A DNA stretch of 64,000 nt from an uncultured Dorea sp. GTDB lineage: Bacteria > Bacillota > Clostridia > Lachnospirales > Lachnospiraceae. Below the pieces are notes generated by a model. That model did not search any database. It saw only the letters and a program-made list of their open reading frames with translations, and was not told the origin of the DNA. The stretch covers positions 18,611 to 82,610 of the forward strand of contig CAMBRQ010000009.1 in NCBI GenBank assembly GCA_945870325.1. The letters run 5' to 3'. The translations under genes and the position numbers were made by a program. This document shows, in pieces, positions 8,550 through 16,350 of the stretch (positions are counted from its first letter, which is position 1; each line of letters opens with the position of its first letter).

Positions 8550-9709
8550 TAAGATAAATTCTCTACCAAAGCCTCCACGGCAATCTTTACATTCTCCAAA
8601 GAAGTGGCAAGATTCAATCGGATGAATGTCCCGAATCTCTCTCCGCCAAACCAGTCGCCAAAGTCTACCGCAAGACGGCACTTCTTCTGAACCACTTCTT
8701 TCATCTCAGAAGCACCCAGATACGCACCCAGATCCACCCAGCAAAGATAGGTTCCCTCCAGAGGTGTCACCACCGCCTGCGGGAGTTTTGCGGCAAACTC
8801 TGCTTGTAAATATTCATAGTTCTCTGCAATCTGCTTTTTCACTTTCTCCAGCCACTCTTCACCCTTCTCATAGGCTGCCTGGGCTGCCACATAACCGAAT
8901 GCATTCCCGCCGATCACTCTGTTTCCCTGTGTATACGCATCCCATTTTTCCCGAAGTCTCTCATCCGGAATGATCACGATAGAGTTCTGACCTCCTGCAA
9001 GATTGAATGTCTTGGACGGTGCAGTCAAAGTCACGATGAGTTCCTGATAATCTCCAATCGAAAGTGACGGGATATGCGGATTCTCCCCGAATATCAGATC
9101 CTGATGAATCTCATCGGAAATGATATACACTTGATGCTTTCTACATATCTCGAACAGCTGCTTTAGTTCTTCTTCCTTCCAGACTCTGCCCGCAGGATTA
9201 TGCGGTGAACAGAGAATGAATAGTTTCACATGCTTGGAAACGATTTTCTCCTCAAAGTCTTGATAGTTAATCGTATATCTTCCATTCTGATTGATAAGGT
9301 CTGAACAGATCAGTGTTCTATGATTGTTCTTAACGGCATTCAAGAATGGATAATATACAGGTGTATTGACGATTACCGCATCTCCCGGTTCTGTAAACAT
9401 CTGCACCAGCCAGTGGAATCCTGCCACGACTCCCGGTGAAAACCGTATCCACTCCTTCTCTACCTCATATCCATGACGCTTCTTCTCCCAGTTTATAAAT
9501 GCCTGATAATATTCCTCCGGGATCTTGTAATATCCATACACGCCTAACTGCACATATTCTTCCAGTGCATCCACAACACACTGTGCTACCCGAAAATCCA
9601 TATCCGCAACCCACATTGCATGAAGGCCTTCTTCACCGAACATTCCTGTCTGTCCATCCCACTTATTACAATTCGTGTTCTTCCGGTCTACATATATGAT
9701 CTCTTCCAT
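8549..9709 (-). CDS. patB: PatB/MalY-type PLP-dependent C-S lyase (aminotransferase class I/II fold)
   Basis: 386 aa from the ATG at 9709, which has GGAG upstream. The much longer upstream ORF has no ribosome binding site and is rejected. MalY/PatB enzymes cleave cystathionine and other cysteine thioethers to pyruvate, ammonia and a thiol. The PLP lysine is in TAPSKTFNLAG, and the ISDEIHQDLIF and SPHNPAGR motifs of the subfamily are present. It follows the M20 deacylase gene by 4 nt in an operon with an amino-acid importer, which fits removal of an N-acyl group followed by C-S cleavage. Confidence 0.88.
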   Translation of the reverse strand: MEEIIYVDRKNTNCNKWDGQTGMFGEEGLHAMWVADMDFRVAQCVVDALEEYVQLGVYGYYKIPEEYYQAFINWEKKRHGYEVEKEWIRFSPGVVAGFHWLVQMFTEPGDAVIVNTPVYYPFLNAVKNNHRTLICSDLINQNGRYTINYQDFEEKIVSKHVKLFILCSPHNPAGRVWKEEELKQLFEICRKHQVYIISDEIHQDLIFGENPHIPSLSIGDYQELIVTLTAPSKTFNLAGGQNSIVIIPDERLREKWDAYTQGNRVIGGNAFGYVAAQAAYEKGEEWLEKVKKQIAENYEYLQAEFAAKLPQAVVTPLEGTYLCWVDLGAYLGASEMKEVVQKKCRLAVDFGDWFGGERFGTFIRLNLATSLENVKIAVEALVENLS

Positions 9710-9713
9710 CTCT

Positions 9714-10952
9714 CTATCTCCTTTCCAATCTTCCCATACATCCATAATATCCAATCGCTGCAAATGCACCCGCCGCGCCGGCAAGCACATCATCATCGAA
9801 CCGGTAATCCGGACTGTGAAGTCCCGGAATCTCTTCTTTCTCCACCGGTCTGATTCCGATAAACATATATACGGACGGTACTCTGCTGCTATATTCTGCG
9901 AAATTCTCGCCTCCAAGATTATCTTCTTCAATGATATATACTTGTCTACTGCCAAGAACTTCTGCTGCTGCATTCTTCACTCCATCCAGAAGATCCTGTG
10001 AATTCTCTACTGAGCCTCCATGAATCTGGACATCCACTTCACAAGATGCACCATATACTTCACATACGGCCTTCGCTTCTTTCTGAAGTTCCTCTCCCAT
10101 CTTTTCCAGGGTCTCCCGCTTGGTTGCTCTCATTGTACCACCAAATTCGCATGTTTCGGGAATAATATTTCTCACGTTTACGTCTCCTGCCTGCATATAA
10201 GTAACAGACATGATCTTCGAATCTGTACCGCGGATCTTCCTTGCCAGGATTGCCGGGATATGCTGGTAGATCTCGCCTGCTGCCGCGATAGGGTCTATCG
10301 TCTGCTCCGGCCAGGATGCATGTCCTTTTCTGCCAATGACTTTAACCTTGAATGTTCCGACACATCCGAATGCATACCTTCTTGCAATTCCGATCTTGCC
10401 ACTCTCTACAGAAGGCCAGCCATGTGCCGCAAATGCCATATCAACAGAAGGATTCTCAAGGACTTTATCTTCGCCAATCAGGGTATCCGCACCTTTGCCG
10501 ACCTCTTCTCCCGGCTGGAATACAAACTTGATACAGCCGCCCCATTCCTCACGGATATCGGATAAGATCTTCGCCGCGCCGATGATCCATGTGGCATGTC
10601 CATCATGACCGCACGCATGCATACATCCCGTATTCTTAGACTTATAATCAAGTTCCAGATTCTCTTCTATCGGAAGTGCATCAATATCTGCCCTTAGAAG
10701 AATCGTTTTCCCTTCGGATCTTCCTCCCTTCATAACGGCAACAATCCCTGAACCTCCCGCTTTGTGTTCATACACTTCCAGTCCCGGTATCTTCTTAAGT
10801 TCCCGACTGATAATCTCATGAGTCTTGGGAAGTTCAATGCCTAGTTCTGGATACTGATGGAGTTCATGTCTGATCCGTACCAGTTCCGGCTCTATCTCCT
10901 TTGCGGTCTTTTTCATTCTTTCAATTACCGCTTTCTGTTCCAATGCCTCCAC
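9714..10952 (-). CDS. M20-family amidohydrolase (N-acyl-amino acid deacylase)
   Basis: 412 aa from a GTG at 10952 that has AAGGAGG 6 nt upstream. The ORF stays open for another 168 nt through a region of stem-loops, but no ribosome binding site supports that extension. The di-metal site motifs HACGHDGHATW and QPGEEVGKGAD are intact, and the central dimerisation domain (GRKGHASWPEQTIDP) follows. Relatives hydrolyse N-acetyl-cysteine derivatives, hippurate or indoleacetyl-amino acids. Beside an ABC importer and a C-S lyase, removal of an N-acyl group from an S-modified cysteine is the likeliest job. Confidence 0.87.
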   Translation of the reverse strand: MEALEQKAVIERMKKTAKEIEPELVRIRHELHQYPELGIELPKTHEIISRELKKIPGLEVYEHKAGGSGIVAVMKGGRSEGKTILLRADIDALPIEENLELDYKSKNTGCMHACGHDGHATWIIGAAKILSDIREEWGGCIKFVFQPGEEVGKGADTLIGEDKVLENPSVDMAFAAHGWPSVESGKIGIARRYAFGCVGTFKVKVIGRKGHASWPEQTIDPIAAAGEIYQHIPAILARKIRGTDSKIMSVTYMQAGDVNVRNIIPETCEFGGTMRATKRETLEKMGEELQKEAKAVCEVYGASCEVDVQIHGGSVENSQDLLDGVKNAAAEVLGSRQVYIIEEDNLGGENFAEYSSRVPSVYMFIGIRPVEKEEIPGLHSPDYRFDDDVLAGAAGAFAAIGYYGCMGRLERR

Positions 10953-11039
10953 GCTGCGACCTCCTTTTTCATACTCATTCGAGCATCCCGTAATACATGC
11001 CTTCGGCTGGTGGGCTCTGCCCGATAATGTATATATTTT

Positions 11040-11180
11040 AAGGCCCGCACACAGATATGCGGACCTTCTCATTCGAACTTTATTCCCGGGAAGCAATGAG
11101 CCAGACAGCCGTGCTTGCACGGATATCTGGCGAATGCCGCGAGGGTCAGATACCCCGCAGCCTGCTGCCGGGTATCTGAC
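11040..11180. other. Cluster of three stem-loops inside the importer/deacylase operon
   Basis: The 227-bp gap between the ATPase and M20 genes holds three clear hairpins: 11040-11067 (AAGG..CCGCA/TGCGG..CCTT), 11101-11130 (CCAGA..CCGTGC/GCACGG..TCTGG) and 11145-11180 (GTCAGATACCC/GGGTATCTGAC, 11 bp perfect, touching the ATPase stop codon). None has a T run on the minus strand, so they look more like mRNA-processing or stability structures, or decayed repeats, than terminators. Confidence 0.6.
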
Positions 11181-11935
11181 TATCGATTCACAAAATTCAG
11201 GAACTGCTGAAGTCTCGGATTCTCCGGGTGGTCGATAATCTCCTCCGGGGTTCCGTCTGCTGCAATACGCCCACCGTCCATGAACAGAATCCGGGTTGCT
11301 ACCTCTCTGGCGAACCCAATTTCATGTGTTACAAGAATCATCGTGGTTCCGTCTTCCGCAAGAGACTTGATTGTATTCAATACTTCTCCTACCAGTTCCG
11401 GATCCAGTGCGGAGGTCGGCTCATCGAACAATACCACATTCGGATTCACCGCCAGGGCTCTTGCAATCCCTACTCTCTGCTGCTGTCCACCGGATAATTT
11501 GGATGGATAAAAGTCTTTTCTCTCTCCCATTCCTACCTTATCAAGAAGTTCAAGAGCAATCTTTTCCGCCTCATCCTTTGATTTTTTCTGGACAACAATC
11601 AGTGCCTCCATGACATTTTCAAGGGCTGTCTTATTCTTGAAAAGATTATATCCCTGGAATACCATCGACGAATGCTTACGCAATTCAATAACATCCCTCT
11701 TCGTATGATGTTCGGCATCTACCGTAACATCACCAATTGTGATCCGTCCCTTTGTCGGTACCGTCAGATAATTCAGGCATCTGAGCAAGGTGGATTTACC
11801 GGTTCCTGATGGTCCAAGTATTGCAATTACTTCATTCTTATTGATCGTAAGATTGATATCCGTCAGGACCTTCGTATCTTTATCAAATTCCTTATATAGA
11901 TGCTCAATCTTTACCAACTGTGTTTCTGTTCCCAT
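11180..11935 (-). CDS. Polar amino-acid ABC transporter ATP-binding protein
   Basis: 251 aa of the GlnQ/HisP/TcyC class: Walker [11 protein letters not shown]-loop with VFQGYNLF, signature LSGGQQQR, Walker B VVLFDEP, H-loop VTHEIGF. It powers uptake with the binding protein and permease immediately upstream. The order permease, binding protein, ATPase, M20 deacylase, C-S lyase recalls the Bacillus yxe and ytm sulfur-amino-acid operons, so an S-modified or N-acylated cysteine is a reasonable substrate guess. Confidence 0.92.
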   Translation of the reverse strand: MGTETQLVKIEHLYKEFDKDTKVLTDINLTINKNEVIAILGPSGTGKSTLLRCLNYLTVPTKGRITIGDVTVDAEHHTKRDVIELRKHSSMVFQGYNLFKNKTALENVMEALIVVQKKSKDEAEKIALELLDKVGMGERKDFYPSKLSGGQQQRVGIARALAVNPNVVLFDEPTSALDPELVGEVLNTIKSLAEDGTTMILVTHEIGFAREVATRILFMDGGRIAADGTPEEIIDHPENPRLQQFLNFVNR

Positions 11936-11961
11936 AATTTTCTCAATCTTTCTGACTTAAA

Positions 11962-12819
11962 TTATTCTTGAATCAACTGTGTCATATCTGCATACATCCA
12001 CTTTTCAGTGATCTTAGCAATCGTTCCGTCGTCCAGCATCTCCTGGATAACCTTATTAAGTTCTTCTGCGAGTTCTGCTCCTTCATCCGTCTTTGGCAGG
12101 AAATATGCTACGTTATTTGCCATCAGATTCTCTTCAAAGAATCGGAAATCAGCTTCTTCATTGTTGTGTGAAAATGCATTTACATTCGTTGTTGTGTTAG
12201 CATAAGCATCAATTCTTTCAAGCATCAGGTCGTTCATACCTACTGCGCTGTCCTCATAAAGTTTTACCTCAAATCCAATCTCAGCGCCAAGATCTTCGAT
12301 AATTGTCTGTGCTGCCTGTCCGTTTGTACAACCAACAACCTTACCCTTAAGATCCTCTACTGTCTGGTAACTGCTGCTGTCGTTAACGATTACACACTGT
12401 GCATCTCCATAATATGGAATCGTTGCATTATACTTCTCTGTTCTCTCCGGCTTAACTGCTGTACAGTTGGCAACCACATCTGCACGGGCTGTGTCAAGTT
12501 CTCCCCACATAGCATCAAATGCTGCCTGCTTTACTTCAACTTCCCAGCCTGTACGCTCCTCGATCTCAGCCCACATCTCAGCATCAATACCTGTCCATGT
12601 ACCGTCATCTGCCAGAAGTGTATATGGCTCGCCTGTTCCTGAAGTTACAAGGGTTACTTTCCTGTCTGAATATCCTGTGCCTGATCCCTCGTCGGATTCT
12701 TCCGTCTTTGCGGTAGTCTCTTCTTTCTCAGAATCATCGGAACTGCTGCTTCCACATCCAACTACAAATGTCATTGTCATTGCAGTCACTAATAATGCTG
12801 CTAATAAACGTTTTTTCAT
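11962..12819 (-). CDS. Amino-acid ABC transporter substrate-binding lipoprotein
   Basis: 285 aa. A type II signal peptide with lipobox VVGC places the lipidated cysteine at residue 22, followed by a Ser/Asp/Glu-rich linker to about residue 50 and an SBP_bac_3 domain. It would sit on the outer face of the membrane and deliver ligand to the permease. The ligand cannot be read directly; the downstream deacylase and C-S lyase point to a cysteine derivative. Confidence 0.9.
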   Translation of the reverse strand: MKKRLLAALLVTAMTMTFVVGCGSSSSDDSEKEETTAKTEESDEGSGTGYSDRKVTLVTSGTGEPYTLLADDGTWTGIDAEMWAEIEERTGWEVEVKQAAFDAMWGELDTARADVVANCTAVKPERTEKYNATIPYYGDAQCVIVNDSSSYQTVEDLKGKVVGCTNGQAAQTIIEDLGAEIGFEVKLYEDSAVGMNDLMLERIDAYANTTTNVNAFSHNNEEADFRFFEENLMANNVAYFLPKTDEGAELAEELNKVIQEMLDDGTIAKITEKWMYADMTQLIQE

Positions 12820-12897
12820 GATACTTTTCTCCTCTTCTTATAAAAATACTCTATATCTTAACAGATCCCCATCGCGGTTCCCCGTTTAAGATCCCAT

Positions 12898-13560
12898 CTA
12901 ATACATCGTCTCGCACTTTTTCTCCAGAAACTTATGTACCAGTCCAAGCACAAATATGATTACCCAGTAAATGAGCATGACTGCTGCATAGATTTCAAAA
13001 TACCGGAAGGTTCTTGCACCCTCTATCTTAGCCGCACCCATAAGATCCGGAACACCAAGCATAAATGCCAGCGATGTCTGCTTGATCAGATTGATGATAT
13101 CATTGAACAATGGAGGCAATGCAACACGAACCGCCTGCGGAATGATAATCCGGTATACCAGTTGGAAATTAGTCATTCCAAGCGAATACGCCGCTTCTTT
13201 CTGCCCTTCATCCACAGAGAGAAGCGCTCCTCTGATACTCTCTGACATGAACGCTCCCATATTCAGACTCATGACTACAGCAACCGCGATCAACGGCGTC
13301 ATATCACGGACGAATGCGCTGTAAAGGGCGATTCCATAATAGAAGAAATACAACTGTGCCACGATCGGGGTTCCTCTCATGATCGAAACATACACCCGCG
13401 TGAACTGATACAGCGCCGGTATCTTGTAGTACCCGATGACAGCGATAATAACTCCCACTAACAAAGCAAAAATCGTTGCCGCAATCGTCAGCTCGAATGT
13501 GACATTAACCTTGCTTGCAATAACCGGGAGAACCTCCAAAAAATAACTCACTTTAAACAT
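12898..13560 (-). CDS. Amino-acid ABC transporter permease (HisM/GlnP type)
   Basis: 220 aa from the ATG at 13560, which has GGAG 8 nt upstream; the ATG at 13611 lacks a ribosome binding site. About five membrane helices and the cytoplasmic EAA-type loop (DEGQKEAAYSLGM) that docks on the ATPase are present. First gene of the five-gene uptake and cleavage operon ending with patB. Confidence 0.9.
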   Translation of the reverse strand: MFKVSYFLEVLPVIASKVNVTFELTIAATIFALLVGVIIAVIGYYKIPALYQFTRVYVSIMRGTPIVAQLYFFYYGIALYSAFVRDMTPLIAVAVVMSLNMGAFMSESIRGALLSVDEGQKEAAYSLGMTNFQLVYRIIIPQAVRVALPPLFNDIINLIKQTSLAFMLGVPDLMGAAKIEGARTFRYFEIYAAVMLIYWVIIFVLGLVHKFLEKKCETMY

Positions 13561-13820
13561 CTCATCTACTCCAAACTTTCTATTAGACTTTCTAACTAAA
13601 TACAGTACCATTCTAACTTTTTTGACATTTTTTTCATCGTCATTTATTTACAAACCGAAAAATTTATTTTGTAATCTTCGCACATTTTCTATGAGAATCT
13701 CTATTTATAGATATTTTCTATCTACACATCGCACCACTGAGCATAGCAACATCTCATCCTCGCTTATTATAGAAAGATAATTATGAAGCAACCATACGCC
13801 GCGGAAAGATAATAATATAC

Positions 13821-13864
13821 ACAAAAAAACGGCAGACACCACACAACAAAAATATGGTACTGCC
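13821..13864 (-). terminator. Terminator of the XRE regulator gene
   Basis: Minus strand: GGCAGTACC pairs with GGTGTCTGCC (one bulge), followed by GTTTTTTT. It lies 53 bp past the stop codon at 13917. The rest of the 13561-13916 gap is AT-rich and must contain the promoter of the uptake operon, but I cannot assign its boxes with confidence. Confidence 0.75.
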
Positions 13865-13916
13865 ATCTTTTAAGCATCATAATCCCAAATCTTCTATGAC
13901 TCTGTCACAGATATTT

Positions 13917-15023
13917 TCATAAAAAAGACTGCCTCAGTCTCTTGTATTCATCACTCTCTTCTAATACCGCAAAGGCAGGGTGTGCAAATGTCTGTGCCAA
14001 ACTATCCCATACAACTTTCCGGTCTCTCGGTGCATCCGGTCCAAGATCAAGTGCCTCAAACCAGGAATCCATCGCATCAAAGAAGGCATCTCCATGCAGT
14101 TTCATATTCTGGTCCAGCAACAGATAACGAATCACCTCAGAATATCTCTTCAATCTCTCCAGCGCTTCCGCTGTCTTTTGCTGCATACACAATACAATCG
14201 CCGCCATATACTGATAATTCGCCGCAACATTCGGATGAAGATGCTCCAGATCAAAAGCCTCCGCCACCGAATCTATCCTCCGCATCGTTTCCTCGCAGAC
14301 CTCCGACTGTCCAGCATGAAGCATCAGATATTGTGTTGCGCTACTGACCAAGCTGTTCAGATGCATATACATACTGATCTGCGTAAAACGATTCGCCTTC
14401 TCTGGCTCTCCTGCCATCTGATATGCCTGAATCAGGCAACCATCCCCCTGATTCGCAAGACGATAAGGATTCAGCGTCTCTTCCAGAATCTCAATCGTCT
14501 CCTGCGCTCTGCCACACTGCAAGGCGAATATCGCCTTAAGTAATGACGCATCATTACAGATTCCCACATCCCCACAATTAGCTATAATATGATCGCATAG
14601 TTCAGATGCCGACATCAGGATCTCCCTCTGCCGCTCCTCCTTTGCCAACATAAAATGATTCAGCCACAGAACACAGATCTGGAACAGAAACGGATAACAA
14701 GAATAATACTTCTTCACCAGTTCCCGGCTTTTTTCCATCACTTCTTCAAATGGCTCCTTTCCAAAATCCTCCGCCAGTTCATGATAGATCTTCTGTATCT
14801 GCTCCCTGCTTAACTGTGACTCATATCCCAGCAATTCATCAATGGATACATCAAAGAATGTCGCAAGTGCCGGAAGCAGCATAATATCCGGCATACTAAG
14901 CCTGGTCTCCCACTTCGAAACAGACGCCTTCGTCACTCCCACAAACGTTGCTAATTCCTCCTGCGTAACGCCTTTCTCACGGCGCAGACGGGTAAGATTA
15001 TCCGAAAAATTCAATTGATTCAT
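13917..15023 (-). CDS. XRE-family transcriptional regulator with helical repeat C-terminus
   Basis: 368 aa. Residues about 8-62 are a Cro/CI-type helix-turn-helix (TQEELATFVGVTKASVSKWE). The remaining 300 residues are all-helical and resemble a TPR-like ligand or peptide sensor. The promoter carries a GTATCG-N4-GTATCG operator also found before the ABC-2 export operon at 5008, so autoregulation plus control of that exporter is inferred. The regulated exporter lies 9 kb away, suggesting an ancestral neighbourhood that has been separated. Confidence 0.85.
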   Translation of the reverse strand: MNQLNFSDNLTRLRREKGVTQEELATFVGVTKASVSKWETRLSMPDIMLLPALATFFDVSIDELLGYESQLSREQIQKIYHELAEDFGKEPFEEVMEKSRELVKKYYSCYPFLFQICVLWLNHFMLAKEERQREILMSASELCDHIIANCGDVGICNDASLLKAIFALQCGRAQETIEILEETLNPYRLANQGDGCLIQAYQMAGEPEKANRFTQISMYMHLNSLVSSATQYLMLHAGQSEVCEETMRRIDSVAEAFDLEHLHPNVAANYQYMAAIVLCMQQKTAEALERLKRYSEVIRYLLLDQNMKLHGDAFFDAMDSWFEALDLGPDAPRDRKVVWDSLAQTFAHPAFAVLEESDEYKRLRQSFL

Positions 15024-15082
15024 TCCGACAGCCTCCTCCTGTTATCTCTGCTAGATAAGCACTTTTCTTCTTATATGTGATA

Positions 15083-15138
15083 ATTATACTCTACTTCAGA
15101 TGACATCCTCAATAGATGAAGGCGATACTTTTCGATAC
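15083..15138 (-). promoter_or_regulatory. Promoter and GTATCG operator of the XRE gene
   Basis: Minus strand: CGATAC copies at 15123-15128 and 15133-15138 (plus coordinates) form GTATCG-N4-GTATCG. After 10 bp comes TTGAGG (15107-15112), then an 18-bp spacer and TATAAT (15083-15088). Spacing and sequence match 5060-5115 base for base in layout. Confidence 0.75.
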
Positions 15139-15156
15139 AAAATCAACCAGCAGGAA

Positions 15157-15194
15157 ATGGGGACGGGGGAAATTGAAAAAACCTCCGTCCCCAT
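15157..15194. repeat. GGGGACGGGGG hairpin repeat, copy 2
   Basis: A 13-bp inverted repeat with one G/T pair (15157-15169 with 15182-15194) and a 12-nt loop. As at copy 1, it lies just beyond the GTATCG operator (about 18 bp away), so the promoter, operator and hairpin form one conserved block in both places. Confidence 0.8.
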
Positions 15195-15259
15195 AGAATA
15201 GTATTCGATATATATGTACATTCTATCTTTGAAGTATCTAAGCAAAGGAGTATGCACGC

Positions 15260-15421
15260 ATGAAAGAGACGAAATCTTCTTTTACGACAGAAAAACCGAT
15301 TGATTATACGGAGACTAAAGATGCTTATGATGGTAACCTGCGTTCTGACGAGAATGTTAAATCCGCAGAACCTCTGCCGGAAACTAAACGACCACGGAAG
15401 GATGGACCGGGAGGGGAGTAA
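15260..15421 (+). CDS. Small hydrophilic protein, 53 aa
   Basis: ATG at 15260 with AAGGAG about 11 nt upstream, stop TAA at 15419-15421. The product is highly charged, lacks Cys and membrane segments, and ends in RPRKDGPGGE. It is divergent from the XRE gene. A structured element of about 290 nt begins 2 nt after its stop codon. Not recognised. It is supported by the ribosome binding site and plausible composition, not by homology I can name. Confidence 0.55.
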   Translation: MKETKSSFTTEKPIDYTETKDAYDGNLRSDENVKSAEPLPETKRPRKDGPGGE

Positions 15422-15423
15422 AT

Positions 15424-15715
15424 GGGAATTTAGTTCTTGAAGAGTGTATGTGGAGTGTACGGCAGAGAGGGGCAGTATGGGCGTTCATATCCGACTCCAA
15501 TCGCCTACAATTCGTAGGTTCAAAAGAGGTCTGGAATCAGGAATCGAATGTAATCGTCGGAGAAAATCTGAAAGATTTTTCCGACTCAGACATTCTTGAA
15601 TTCTGTGCTTGTGGCACAGAATTCATCCTGATTTCAGACCTCTTTTTTACCAACGGATTGTACGGCTCTTCTACGGATATGAACGCCCATACTGCCCCTC
15701 TCTGCCTGACATTCT
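15424..15715 (+). ncRNA. Large forked-hairpin element, copy E1
   Basis: 292 nt. Left end GGGAATTTAG (15424-15433) and GTGTACGGC (15455-15463); right end CCTGACATTCT (15705-15715). Outer stem: a perfect 33-bp inverted repeat (15461-15493 with 15674-15706). After an internal loop comes a second imperfect stem (about 15504-15543 with 15625-15663). The tip carries hairpin a (15546-15595, GAATGT/ACATTC outer helix, internal loop AATC/TCAG) and hairpin b (15598-15624, 11 bp closing a TTGTG loop). Two more copies with the same plan but different stem sequences lie at 16059-16349 and 39234-39519. It begins 2 nt after a stop codon. An RNA is my preferred reading; folded single-stranded DNA is the alternative. 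Confidence 0.7.
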
Positions 15716-15740
15716 TATGTGTGACTCTTCATGAACTGTG

Positions 15741-15765
15741 AGGATTCCTGAAAACAATCCTTTTT
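15741..15765 (+). terminator. Possible terminator after E1
   Basis: AGGATT/AATCCT 6-bp stem followed by TTTTT, 26 bp past the right end of E1 on the same strand. It would end a transcript that starts before the 53-aa gene and includes E1. Confidence 0.5.
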
Positions 15766-16058
15766 GAGCAAGGTATGAAAGCATGCATAGCCTTGCACTT
15801 GTAATTTGCACTATATTACATACCGCTGGGCGAGTTTCCTGCGATAAGGTATGTAAAATCACGCGGAATAGAGCATCTAATCCTCTTCATTACATACTGG
15901 CTGCCTCCTTCCCCCTTCCTGTTCTTTTCACACGCCCACGCTTCCATCTTCCACCCAATATTTCTCCATGTATCGCCCCGGTATCCCCACCAATACCGCT
16001 CCACACATCCACTCCCACCGGAATCCCACACACACAGGAGAAAGCCTTGAGTCCACGG
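15766..16058. other. Non-coding gap between E1 and E2
   Basis: It holds a 9-bp inverted repeat TTACATACC/GGTATGTAA (15816-15824 with 15848-15856) and then a strongly pyrimidine-rich plus strand from about 15900 to 16030. Open frames exist on both strands but have no ribosome binding site or recognisable protein. Confidence 0.5.
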
Positions 16059-16349
16059 AGATGTCAGGTGCAAGGGCAGGGAAGTTGTGGGCTGCGGCCG
16101 TATCATAAGCCTTAGACCTCGTTGCAGAAAAAGATACCGTTCGTTCGTGCGAAACCAGGACTACAAGTCCTGGTTTCGAGGGCATCTGAATCGTAAGACC
16201 CTCAAGGGCTTACGACGAATATGCCCGGTTAGAACTGACGATATCTTTTTCTGTTACGAAGTCTTGGCGAAATAATCCGGCCACAGCCCACAACTTCCCT
16301 GCCCTTGTACCGTACATTTCCGATAATCAATTTTCTCCCCTAAATTCCC
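16059..16349 (-). ncRNA. Large forked-hairpin element, copy E2 (minus orientation)
   Basis: 291 nt, read on the minus strand. GGGAATTTAG (16340-16349) begins 1 nt after the TGA of the aldo/keto reductase gene, then ATGTACGGT; the right end is CCTGACATCT (16059-16068). Outer stem: 30 bp (16278-16307 with 16071-16100) whose single non-Watson-Crick pair is G-U only when read on the minus strand. The inner stem includes CAGAAAAAGATA paired with TATCTTTTTCTG. Tip: a hairpin with GGGCAT/ATGCCC outer helix and internal loop ATTCGT/ATTCAG, then AAACCAGGAC closing a TTGTA loop (16152-16176). Same plan as E1 and E3, unrelated stem sequences. Confidence 0.7.
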
Positions 16350-16350
16350 A

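Noticed and set aside
9710..9973. Long N-terminal extension of the PatB gene
   Set aside because: Overlaps the M20 gene completely, lacks a ribosome binding site, and the ATG at 9709 matches the family start.
10953..11120. N-terminal extension of the M20 gene
   Set aside because: Encoded by a stem-loop region without a ribosome binding site; a GTG with AAGGAGG lies at the family start.
15448..15741. 97-codon open frame across element E1
   Set aside because: It spans both arms of the inverted repeat, has no ribosome binding site and the translation mirrors the hairpin; an artefact of the structure.
15816..16106. Minus-strand open frame between E1 and E2
   Set aside because: No ribosome binding site, overlaps the conserved end of E2, and no recognisable protein; created by the pyrimidine-rich strand.
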